From assembly GCF_038502225.1 (NCBI RefSeq), contig NC_091292.1:44969655-45033654 (forward strand): a stretch of DNA of 64,000 nucleotides, given 5' to 3'. Shown here one piece after another: positions 45,752-55,303 of this stretch; positions within the stretch are counted from its first letter, which is position 1; each line of letters opens with the position of its first letter. The position numbers and the translations under genes are program-made. The DNA is from Cherax quadricarinatus. Its lineage: Eukaryota > Arthropoda > Malacostraca > Decapoda > Parastacidae. The notes under the pieces are model-generated. The model made no database searches and was not told the DNA's origin. It saw only the letters and a program-made list of their open reading frames with translations.

Positions 45752-48700
45752 GCCCCCTCTTCTGGCAAATTCAAGTGTGTCACAATAAATGTCAATGGGC
45801 TTAAATCAGAGGTAAAAAGGGTTTGGTTAGAGTGGTTTTTACGAAGGTTTGATGTGGATGTATGTTTTTTGCAGGAGCATAACCATAGGTTAGGGAGTGA
45901 ATTGAGTTTGAGGGGTTATAAAATGTTTGTCAGTAATGCTTTGCAATTAAAAGGAGGGGTAGCAGTAGCTGTAAAGGAGACCAGCCCATTGCGTGTCATG
46001 GGTTGGGAGGAGGGGGGAGGGGGAGGGTTGTAAGGGTAGATGGGCACTGGGGGGTGGGGAGAGTATGTTTCATTGGTGTATATATGCCGGCATGTAACAA
46101 TGTTAGAGTCAAAGTTGATTTTGTACGTGATGTTTTGATGTATTATTTGCGAGGTTTACCTTCTATAACTGTCCTTGGAGGTGACTGGAACTGTGTGATT
46201 AGGTATGGTGATGTGTCGCCGAGGGGGGCAGGATGTGTTTTAGGTGCGCTAAGGGATGTGTTAAGGGATGTAGGAGTTGTAGATGTGGTGGGTAGGGGGG
46301 AGTATGGGGTGGAGCACACGTTCATTCGTGGGAATTATGGGGCGAGGTTAGATAGGATATATGTGATGCAGGGGATTGGTGTGGAGAGAGTGAGGGCTTT
46401 TGATGTCGGTTTTTCGGATCACAGGGCGGTGATAGCTGATCTGCGGGTGGATGGTATAGTACGCATATATGCTGGGTATTGGAAATTGAATGTGAGGCTT
46501 CTGCAGGAGGGGGATGAAGGCTCATCCTTTGAGGAATGGTGGAGACATTGCTGGGAGGGTAGGGATGGTGGGATGGATTTGCTTGACTGGTGGGAGATGC
46601 GGGCAAAGACAGCAATAGCAGAGTTTTTTAGGATACGTGGAAAGGAACAGGCAAGGTGGAGATATGGTTTGCAAAACTACCTGGAGGGACAGCTGAATGC
46701 TGTTTACGACGGGGGGGGGGGAAGGGAAGATGTGCGAGGTGAGGTGGATGGCTTAAGGAGTAGGATTGAAGGATTGCATAATGAAAGGTTTAACGCGATT
46801 AGAGTTAGGGCAGGATTAGAGGAGGTGTTAAAGGGTGATCGACCATCAGGTTATGTCCTGAGAAAATTTAGGGAAAGGCAGATGGTGACTACCATAGCGC
46901 ATCTAGTGGTCGCTGATGGGGGGGGAGGATATGTGGTGGGTCAAGGTCTTACTGATACAGATGATATTAGTGGTTATGCTGATTATTGGTTTAGGGAGAA
47001 ATGGAGGAGGAACAAGGAAGTTGTCAGTGAGGAGGTATTTGGGGTTATGCAGAATACTATTGTATTGGGACAAGAGGAACGGGAAATGCTGGAGGGTAGT
47101 ATTAGTGAGGAGGAGGTGGGGGAGGCGGTTTACGGGATGAGTCAGGGTAAGACGCCGGGCATTGATGGAATACCGAATGATTTTTATAGAGTTTATTGGG
47201 AATGCATTAGGTATGGGTTAGTGGAAGTCTTGAATCATATGTGGAGCAGTGGGAGGATGGGGAAGACCCAGAAAACAGGGATCGTTGTGTTGGTGCCGAA
47301 GAAGAAGGATGGGAAAGTATTGAATGATTATAGAGCAATATCCTTAATGTGTGCAGATTATAAAATTTATGCTAAAATTCTGGGCAATAGACTGAAGAAG
47401 GTTCTAGGATCAGTGGTACATGGGGGACAGTTTGGCATTCCGGGAAGAAGTATGAGGGACGGGCATAGTCACATAAGGGATTTTATTGAGGACTGCACCG
47501 GAGGGGGAATACTTGGATTAGATTGGGCTAATGCGTATGATTGTGTGAATAGGGATTTCTTAAAAGTTTGTTTGGAACAGTTGGGTTTGGGGGAGAAGGT
47601 GGTGAGATGGGTGCAAACCTTGTATGAGGGAGCAGTTATTAGGGTACAGGTTAATGGTAAGTTGGGGGACCCAGTACTGATGGAGAGAGGTTTGAGGCAG
47701 GGCTGTCCACTCTCTCAGTTATTGTTTGCCTGCGTACAGAATCCATTTTATGGGCTGGTGGATGAGGTGATGAATGAACATGGGATTAGGGGGGTGGGCG
47801 GGGGGGGGGATTGTGGGGTACGTAGATGATACTACTGTGCTGGTAAGGAATGAGGAAGATCTAAGGAAAGTTGGTGGAATCATTCAGATTTTTGGGGACG
47901 CCACGGGTATGAGAGTTAATTTAATGAAGTCGAGACTATTAGAGGTGGGGGATTGGGTGGGAGGGGGCTTGGGGGAGGGTTTGGGAGTTAGTGGTCAACT
48001 CTCTGGTTTACAGTAAGGTGTGGGGAGTGGCTGAGGTGTTCCCTTTAAGAGCAGAGGATATTGCAGAAATCCAGAGGAAGGTTCTAAGGTATGTGTGGGG
48101 GTTTGGGAGGGCATGGTTGAGCAAGGACGTGGTGATGACGGAGGGGAGACGTGGGGGTCTTGGCCTGATGTCATTGGGTCATAGAGTAATGGCTTTATAT
48201 ATTAAACAAAGATATATCCGGACTGGGGGGAACAGAGGAGTCAGGGTAGGTAGGGTAATGGAGGATGCACGAAGATGGTGGTGTGGAAGGGATTTGCGGT
48301 ATTGTGAGGATATGTTGAGGGTTTTATTACATGTTAAACAGGTGTCCACGTTAAAGGTCAAACGAATGGTGGGTGCTGTGGTAGGCAAGGGTGTCTTACA
48401 GGGACTTGCTGTATATCCAACATATGACTGGATAAGCATATGGAGGAAGTTTGGCTTGCTTAGAATAACAGCGAGGGTACGAGAGTTAGTATATCGTTTT
48501 CTGATGGGAATATTGGCCTCTAGGGATGTGTTATATAAAATGGGTCTTGTGAGAGAGGACTCATGCTTGCATTGTGGGGACATCGAAACGGCTTTTCATG
48601 CGGTATATTTTTGTCCCTCTTTGGAGGGGGTGAGGTTATGGATGTTGAGAGTTATCAGACTTTTGGGGGGGGGGCAATGGCCATTCCTACGGGCCTTAAT

Positions 48701-48983
48701 GTTGGATGTAACTGGGGTGCCGGGTGATGTGGGTAGAGCCTTAATGTATGTTATGACGGATTATTTACATGTATCTTGGGGGATGAGGGAGGTTAGGGGA
48801 GAGTTGAGGATAAAAGCGTTAGCAGCGAGATTTTATAGAACTATGTGTAGGAATAGGCAAGTCTATGGTGGGAGGTGGGTAGTTAGCTTTTCGGAGGGTT
48901 ACCGGAATCTCACTGTGGGGGGCCTTCTCCTCATGAACCCAGGGGGCGGGCAAAGGGTTGGTCTCCTACCGGGGGACACATGA
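45752..48983 (+). pseudogene. L1/Tx1-like LINE ORF2: endonuclease, reverse transcriptase, C-terminal zinc knuckle
   Basis: The endonuclease starts VTINVNGLKSEVKRVW and has FLQEH (Glu), ITVLGGDWNCVI and VGFSDHRAVIADL (SDH). RT: GKTPGIDGIPNDFY, NDYRAISLMCADYKIYAKIL, GQFGIPGRSMRDG, GLDWANAYDCVNRDFL, GLRQGCPLSQLLFA and GYVDDTTVLV (catalytic YVDD). The C-terminus has CLHCGDIETAFHAVYFC, a C-x2-C-x7-H-x5-C knuckle typical of LINE tails. The QGCPLS block and knuckle favour the L1/Tx1 group. Three frame changes (near 46,010-46,030, 47,800-47,815 and 47,950-48,005) each coincide with runs of G, and no nonsense codon interrupts the blocks elsewhere. No ATG precedes the endonuclease start; its frame opens at 45,752 after a TAA. 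Confidence 0.82.
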
Positions 48984-50529
48984 GGGTGGGTTGGTTTAGG
49001 ATTCTTTGTAGTGTGGATGGTGGGAGGGTTATGAATAGAGTGGAAGGGAGATGAATGAGGATTTGGAATCTATGGTTATGTTCACTGCATACAGGATAAC
49101 CTTAAAAACCATGATGACTAAACCTTGGGATCTCGGGTTTAGAGCAGAATGATGTTAAGATAAGCACACAAGTTAACTTGATCGTTGTATAACTTATGTT
49201 TGCGAAGTGCTGTGACCCTGCACAGTTGCTTTGTGGGAAAAATTTTCTGCTATGTTTATATATGAAATCATGATCTTTGGCTTAGTCAATTTTATAATCA
49301 CATATAATGACACCTTTTTCTATGTACCTAATCAGTTTATGTAATGATATATGAATTATAATGAATAGTGAGGTATTAGGTTAGGAGTGGACAATTTTAT
49401 TGTGCGATGCCCTTAATGGGGTTTCTGTGAGATTGTAAATTGGTTTTGTTCAATGGTGTTATTGGGGAAAAAACAAGGATGGAACATGTACGAACTTGTA
49501 TGTCAATATTTTTAATTATGACTACTGTATGTGCATGAGGAATTTTTATTCCCATGATAACGCCCAGTATAATAACATTGATAATAGGGAAAAGGATGGG
49601 GGGGTAGTATGTGCCGGCACGAAGTAAGTGCGGCGAGTCTTTAGGCAATGAGAATTATAATTATATGCTAATTATTTGTTTATATATTATCTTTTAGACT
49701 GTTTATAAAAAAAAAAAATCAGCAATGATGTACTAGTGTTTCAAATAGGGAGATAAGGTTTTTATGTCCTGTACCTAGACAGTTTTGATACCTTATGTTA
49801 GGATTTTGTTAGTTGTATGGGTTGATACTTGCGTATATAATGTTATGTCTTTTACTTGAGGGTGTTTCCTGCCCAGTGTTTATGTGGGGAGTTTCATTGT
49901 GATATGTACCAATGTAATGTTTATTGTCGGCTTTGGTTTGCCTAATGTTTAAATTAATGTTCTTATAATTTTAATTTTTGTATGTTAAATAATATTTATT
50001 GTGCACTATGTGCAAGGGGTCTAATTGTACAGAGTTGTGGGGGATTTATGTGGACACAGACATAAAATTTTGGGTTTTTGGTTTTTGCTAATTTTTTTGT
50101 TCGGTGCTGGAGCTCTCTCGCTCTTTATTATGTTAAGAGTTTCCTGCTATTTGCGGGAAGTATTATGTGGTATGTCTTTGTAATTTTATTGTAGGGTTGG
50201 GTTAGCCTTTGTTTAATTATTGTAATGTATAATTTTATCCTTCGTATGCTGCATCATATCATCTGTGTACTTTGTGCAAGGAGGTTTTACTGTACTGTAT
50301 AATAGGCATCATTTGTAGGTTTAGAATTTGTTGATGTTTTTTCTGAGCAGGTGTTATCCTGTTCGTTTCATTGTTCGGTGATGGTATATTCTTTAATACA
50401 ATATGAATGTAACACTTGTGGTATGCTATGGGGTTGATGGTAGGTCATTGTATTTTCAAACGGTTAATAATTGTGTTCTTTTATTTATTTATATCTTGTA
50501 CTGTGTCCTTTTAAATAAAAATATAAAAA
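48984..50529 (+). other. 3' UTR of the L1/Tx1-like LINE
   Basis: GT-rich, gene-free stretch. It contains the near-repeats ttttagttttta...tatgtta and two similar segments around 49,960-50,040 and 50,220-50,300 (both with atgtgcaagg or tgtgcaagg and a ttgtac or tgtact word). It ends with aataaa at 50,514-50,519 followed by an A-rich end. Confidence 0.6.
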
Positions 50530-50540
50530 AATTATCCATT

Positions 50541-51635
50541 AAAATTCAGTATGGTTCAATAGTGCTTTAGGATTACAACTGGTAGGCTACTAACTAGAGA
50601 AATTAAAATTTAATAAATTTATTAAGTAGTAAGTTGTCTAGAGGTATATTATCAAATTAAATTAATTACAGCAATCAAAATAAAATCAATCTCTCGAGTT
50701 CAATATTATTGTGCTGAAAGCACATATCACATTTATAATTCTTAAGTACCGTCAGGTACAATAACATTTAATAAGATATTACAAATATGTACAAGTAAGT
50801 GAGTGTATGCGTGTAAGTGCTCTTAAGTAGTTAGCCATGTCTCAAGACTCGAATAAGACTTAAACAAGTGACTGACAAAGTCCTCAAATAAACTAACTTC
50901 TTGACCGACTGGCAACCCGAACAGTCTGCTTGAACAACAAAGAATGCTAAGCCCAATAGCAATGCAATATCAAGCGACTGCGACACAAAATCAGGAACAA
51001 GGAGATAATATAACGACACTAAGTAGGGACCATCTGCAGATCCTCCACAAAAGTTACAAAACTCCCATAATACTGAATCTTTGTTCAGCATAGGTAAAAC
51101 TGTGACTGTGACAATACACAGGAACCAGTACAAAATTAGGTCAGAAGCTATAGCTAAGGACCTGAGATGTTCAGAGTGTCAATGTGACACACAACCTCAG
51201 TACAACGTCGAAAATCACTACGTTTATACAATGTTCTGTGAACAAAGTTCTACAGAACTAACAAGAATAATGAGACAGACAATCTGTCCAACCAGCAAGC
51301 GAGTCTCCAGCAGACTGACTACTTCACGAGAGGTGAGGACACCCCCCCCCCTCGATCACGTGATAGCTCCGTGGGCAGCACAGCTCAGAAGCCGGCAGTA
51401 TAACGAGCGACAAGCGATAATTACAGTAGTTTGACAATCAAGACTAACTGAGCACATTTTATATACATCCTAACAACATAAGCTAAATAACAATATAACA
51501 GTCAAATAATAATATAAAGTCATACATTTACGATTTAGCTATTATCGCAAATATAAGCAATATAAAATTAAATGAAAAGGTAATATACATTATATATACA
51601 TAATAATCATTGTAACCCATTCAGGGGTTGCAACA
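50541..51635 (-). repeat. 3' LTR of the Gmr1-like element, main part
   Basis: Colinear with 57,264-58,345. It has an extra ~11 bp (taagtagtaagttgt region near 50,625) and scattered substitutions. It ends ggggttgcaaca, the TG-start of the LTR in element orientation. Confidence 0.92.
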
Positions 51636-51646
51636 CCCCCCCCCCC
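51636..51646 (-). other. Polypurine tract
   Basis: Eleven C on the plus strand, G11 in element orientation, directly abut the 3' LTR. This is the expected place for plus-strand priming by RNase H-resistant purines. Confidence 0.75.
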
Positions 51647-52258
51647 AACACGACAGAGGGTCGCACTAGGAGTTGCATTAATGTCTTTCACATTATTTCT
51701 GATTACTCATATCAATATTATTATCAAAATAAAAATTAACGAGTCTCTCTTGTGCCAAGCACCTCTACAATTTCACAGCGTCCGTCACTAGGATATGTCT
51801 CTAGTTCTAGGGCAGTACACAGTATTGTATCTGCTCATACTCGTGGTTATGTACATCAGTGTAGAGACAGGATAGCGCTGACAAGGAGGGCACGTTGAGG
51901 CTCGATCATAGTAGAGGAGACTGCATTCCACTCTTAAGTAGTGGTTGTGGAATGCTAGGCAGTATGAACATCTGAGTATGAAACAGCTTAAGGTGTGTAG
52001 TGAGGGGGGGGGGTCTGCGACAGGACAGTGTTGCGTCACGCAGTACCTCGCCCACACGACACTACTCACTCAACACTCAGCTTGTTTCCTCCTCACACAA
52101 CATTACTGTGAATATATAAATATAATAATTAGACATGACATGAGTATATATAGTTAATATGGGCAGGAGGGATTAAGTTACTTTACTGAATTTGACATAG
52201 CAAGTAACAAAAGGCATTTGGGCATAAAATTACGTTAATTTAATGTAATTGATAATTA
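51647..52258 (-). other. Region between RNase H stop and polypurine tract; no gene
   Basis: About 610 bp without a recognisable frame. In particular no envelope-like or chromodomain-like frame. A 93-codon minus frame (51788-52069) looks fortuitous. Confidence 0.5.
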
Positions 52259-54505
52259 TTAAGGACGAGACAGAGCGTCAGCAATTACATTACAATGACC
52301 ACTTATGTGTTTTATACTAATGGAATAAGGTTGGATTCTGAGGGCCCACCTCATGATCCTAGCATTTTTACTTTTCATAGTATTTATATAAGTGAGTGGA
52401 TTGTGGTCAGAAAAAACGTTAATTTTAAATGGGGAAGTGCCCAAATACACGTCAAAATGTTCCAATGACACCACAAGAGCTAGAGCCTCTTTCTCAATAG
52501 TGGCATAATTTTTCTGGTGTCGTTTAAGCTTAGATGAATAGTAACATATAGGATGGAGAATGTCAGTGGATGTTGACTGTTGGAGCAGCACAGCGCCCAC
52601 TGCATAGCCACTCGCATCTATATGTAAAAAGAAGGGAAGATTGAAATTAGGACTCTTAAACACAGGAGCAGAGGATAGCAAGCGCTTCAACCTTTTGAAC
52701 GAGTCTGAACAATCTCTAGTCCAGGTGAACTGAACTTTGCTACTAGTAAGCTCAGTGAGAGGAGCTGCAATCTGAGAAAAGTTTGGACAGAACCTGCGAT
52801 AATATCCTGCCATACCCAGGAATCTCTGAACTCCCTTCCTATCATGTGGCACTGGAAATTCAGAAATTGCACGAACCTTAGCCTCAATAGGAGCAACCTC
52901 ACCTTGGCCGATACAAAAGCCTAGATAGGTAATCTTGGCTTGACCAAAACTACATTTGGCTAAGTTGACAGTGAAGTTGTAGTGCGCCAGTCTCTCAAAC
53001 AAGTGCTGTTCCCACTCGTCACTGTACACCACTAAGTCGTCAAGGTAGGCTTCTACTCCTTCTAAGTTGTGGGTCAACTCGTTCATTATACGTTGGAATG
53101 AAGAAGCCGCGTTACATAGGCCGAAGGGGGTGACGAGGTAGTTAAACAATCCATCTTGAACAGTAAAAGCAGATATTTCTTGAGCACGTTCAGTAAGCGG
53201 GACTTGATAATAGCCTCGTAAGAGATCTAAACGGCTGACAAACTGGGCTCCTGACACACGGTCAATAAGGTCGTCAATGCGAGGTAGAGGATAACCATCA
53301 GGCAAGGTGACAGAGTTCACTTTCCTGTAATCAGTGCACATCCTGAAACTACCGTCAGGTTTAGGCACTAAAATACAGGGAGATGCCCATGGACTTTTAC
53401 TGCGCTCAATAAGTCCGTGAGATAACAGAAAATCAACCTCTTCTCTCAATGCTTTATGCTTCGTTGGACTCATTCTATATGGTGATTGCTTAATGGGTGA
53501 TGCTCCCTGTACATCAACGTCATGTACACCCAGAGTACAACGTTTAGGAACATCACCGAACAATTCAGGGAAATGCAAAATCATGTTTTTAATATCACCA
53601 GCTTTATCAATCCCAAGGTTACTAAGAAAATCGTCTAGTGACTGTAGAGTCACAGAATTTTCTAAACGCACCTCTATACCTCTAGAGATGTCAGGTAGAC
53701 TGACGTTTTCTTCCTCTGTCCTAGGAAGAATAGAAGTAGTAGGTAGAGGACTAGCGTAGTAAGCCTTGAGCTGGTTAACATGGTACACATGATTAGATTT
53801 CTTTTTCCAAGGCGTACGTACCAAATAATTTACGTCGCTAAGCTTTTTCACTACTTCCAGGGGACCATCATACCTGGCTTGTAGAGCATGACCTGGTACT
53901 AATTTCCGAGCCATCACCTTATCTCCAGCTTTAAAAGAACGAGGGACAGCACGCTTGTCATAATGTTGCTTCATTCTAGCTTGGGCTGAAACTAGGTTTT
54001 TCGAAGCTAGCTCTCTAGCGGCTGTCAAATGTTGCTGCATTAATGAAGGTGAAGTACTCAATGATGGATTTGATTTTCCTGTCCACACGTCTTTTAACAC
54101 TGCGAGAGGACCACGCACTTGATGTCCGAATATTAGTTCAAACGGACTAAATCCGAGACTTTCTTGCTCACTTTCTCTCATAGCGAACAGAAGAAAAGGT
54201 ATACCCTCATCCCAGTCTCTAGAAAAATGTTCACAATAAGCTCTCATCATGGATTTCAGTGTCTGATGAAATCTCTCTAGAGCACCTTGTGACTGTGGAT
54301 GATAACTGGTTGAAAGTACAGACTTTATTCCTAGGTGGGATAATGCTTCTCGAAAGATCTTAGAAGTGAAGTTAGATCCCTGATCTGATTGTATCTCTCG
54401 TGGCAATCCAACCTGGGAGAAAAATTTCATCAACGCTCTCACAATAGCACGAGCATTAATTTTTCTCATAGGAATAGCTTCGGGATAGCGTGTTGCAGCG
54501 TCCAT
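52259..54505 (-). CDS. Gmr1-like pol: integrase core, reverse transcriptase and RNase H
   Basis: A continuous 748-codon frame. Residues 1-130 are the integrase core: MDAATRYPEA, SDQGSNF (Asp41) and HPQSQGALE (Glu77, giving DD35E spacing). Residues about 180-250 are the integrase tail (HYDKRAVPR, GPLEVV, HVNQLKAYY). Residues about 345-545 are RT: ERSKSPWASPCILVPKPDGS, TDYRKVNSVT, LDLLRGYYQVPL, VTPFGLCNAASSFQ, YLDDLVVYSD (catalytic 487-490). Residues about 620-748 are RNase H: FLHIDASGYAVGAVL (Asp630), EKEALALV, SDHNPLTYI (Asp700), ending ADALSRP and stop. The first Met is internal: the upstream integrase part is lost. After YSDEWEQH a few residues seem missing relative to other gypsy RTs, as a short in-frame deletion. 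Confidence 0.9.
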   Translation of the reverse strand: MDAATRYPEAIPMRKINARAIVRALMKFFSQVGLPREIQSDQGSNFTSKIFREALSHLGIKSVLSTSYHPQSQGALERFHQTLKSMMRAYCEHFSRDWDEGIPFLLFAMRESEQESLGFSPFELIFGHQVRGPLAVLKDVWTGKSNPSLSTSPSLMQQHLTAARELASKNLVSAQARMKQHYDKRAVPRSFKAGDKVMARKLVPGHALQARYDGPLEVVKKLSDVNYLVRTPWKKKSNHVYHVNQLKAYYASPLPTTSILPRTEEENVSLPDISRGIEVRLENSVTLQSLDDFLSNLGIDKAGDIKNMILHFPELFGDVPKRCTLGVHDVDVQGASPIKQSPYRMSPTKHKALREEVDFLLSHGLIERSKSPWASPCILVPKPDGSFRMCTDYRKVNSVTLPDGYPLPRIDDLIDRVSGAQFVSRLDLLRGYYQVPLTERAQEISAFTVQDGLFNYLVTPFGLCNAASSFQRIMNELTHNLEGVEAYLDDLVVYSDEWEQHLFERLAHYNFTVNLAKCSFGQAKITYLGFCIGQGEVAPIEAKVRAISEFPVPHDRKGVQRFLGMAGYYRRFCPNFSQIAAPLTELTSSKVQFTWTRDCSDSFKRLKRLLSSAPVFKSPNFNLPFFLHIDASGYAVGAVLLQQSTSTDILHPICYYSSKLKRHQKNYATIEKEALALVVSLEHFDVYLGTSPFKINVFSDHNPLTYINTMKSKNARIMRWALRIQPYSISIKHISGHCNVIADALSRP

Positions 54506-54883
54506 AATAGTAAATAAGTATTAAAATGTTTTGCCAGTTTACCGAGTGTCTTCTTGACACCCAAATGTCCTCCTATGGTCAATGGCTTGTTCACGAAATG
54601 TACTCACTCTAGTGGTGGAAACACTATCAGCTGAAGTACTTCAGATGCTTCACTGGATCATTAAATCATCATGAGTTAGAAATTTAACGTCAGTTGTGTC
54701 TTGACTAGGTTGATGACCGGGGGGAGTCAGTGTTAATGATCCTGGGCGCAGAGCGTCACTAAACAACATATTCAACCCCAAATCATTGTCGTCCACTAAC
54801 TCAACAGAAGACAAGGAAGGTTGTTGTATCTTTGACATAGCTCTAGTAATTGCGCTGAGAGGAAATAAAATAGGTTTCTCTCT
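54506..54883 (-). pseudogene. Remains of the integrase N-terminal region, deleted and frameshifted
   Basis: A GGHLGVKKTLGKLAKHF block, the HxG part of the HHCC zinc domain, is readable at about 54,540-54,600 in a frame different from the rest of pol. It runs directly into YLFTIMDAATRY. The two Cys of HHCC and the segment with the first catalytic Asp, normally between these blocks, are absent, so about 60-70 codons are deleted. Further in-frame stops lie at 54,650 and 54,884. The linker frame at 54,650-54,838 (MSKIQQPSLSSVELVDDND) has no domain I know. Confidence 0.7.
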
Positions 54884-55300
54884 TCAAGCTTCAATGGCAT
54901 AATTATCATCAGTGTTATTATCAATCACAAGTGGTTCCTTACATATACCAGCATGAAGGATATCGTTCCCTATCAACAAGTCCACTGACCTGATGGGAAA
55001 TACACCACTGGATATACCCACTGAAATATAACCAGTATAATAGCTTGTTTCAATATAAACTTTGTGCAGAGGCACTTTTATAACAGCCCCTCCATAGGCT
55101 TCTAACAATACATCTATCTTGCAATAGGTATCGTCAGTTATGGGCAGTACATCTTCTCTTAATAACGTGAGATAACTGCCAGTGTCTCTGAAAGAAATTA
55201 TCTCAGTTAGATGTGATTCGTCAAATCCTATTCTGCCTCTTGAAAAGTAAGGACTCATCGCTGAACGAATCTTTTCGTCAGATACACTTTCTGACGCTAG
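54884..55300 (-). CDS. Gmr1-like aspartic protease (pol N-terminus)
   Basis: It is in the same frame as gag and open from the gag stop: LASESVSDEK, then MSPYFSRGRIG from 55,258. Residues ISFRDTGSYLTLL contain the catalytic D-T-G triad. DLLIGNDILHAG is the C-terminal hydrophobic-hydrophobic-G motif of retroviral-type proteases. About 125 residues is normal for this domain. The frame ends in a TGA at 54,884-54,886, probably a mutation in this copy because the same frame continues open for about 75 more codons. It would release Gag and Pol products in the particle. Confidence 0.85.
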   Translation of the reverse strand, partial: LASESVSDEKIRSAMSPYFSRGRIGFDESHLTEIISFRDTGSYLTLLREDVLPITDDTYCKIDVLLEAYGGAVIKVPLHKVYIETSYYTGYISVGISSGVFPIRSVDLLIGNDILHAGICKEPLVIDNNTDDNYAIEA

Positions 55301-55303
55301 TCA
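55298..55303 (-). promoter_or_regulatory. Candidate stop-codon readthrough signal at the gag-pol junction (UGA CUA G)
   Basis: Minus-strand codons read AGA-TGA-CTA-GCG, and the frame stays open on both sides into the protease. UGA followed by CUAG is an established efficient readthrough context in animal and viral mRNAs. The arrangement would give Gag plus a minority Gag-Pol. No downstream pseudoknot was tested. Confidence 0.65.

Larger units (their letters stand above)
44423..50529 (+). mobile_element. L1/Tx1-like two-ORF LINE inserted in the LTR
   Basis: The LTR word aattatccatt is duplicated (44,412-44,422 and 50,530-50,540) around a 6.1-kb element. The element has a short 5' leader (44,423-44,514), ORF1 (gag-like), ORF2 (endonuclease, RT, C-terminal zinc knuckle), a 1.5-kb GT-rich 3' UTR and an A-rich end (aaataaaaatataaaaaa). 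The plus strand is strongly G-rich in the coding part, unlike all neighbours. It appears full-length. Confidence 0.88.

Noticed and set aside
51647..52258. Envelope-like third ORF of an errantivirus
   Set aside because: No frame with a signal peptide, furin site or membrane anchor between RNase H and the polypurine tract.
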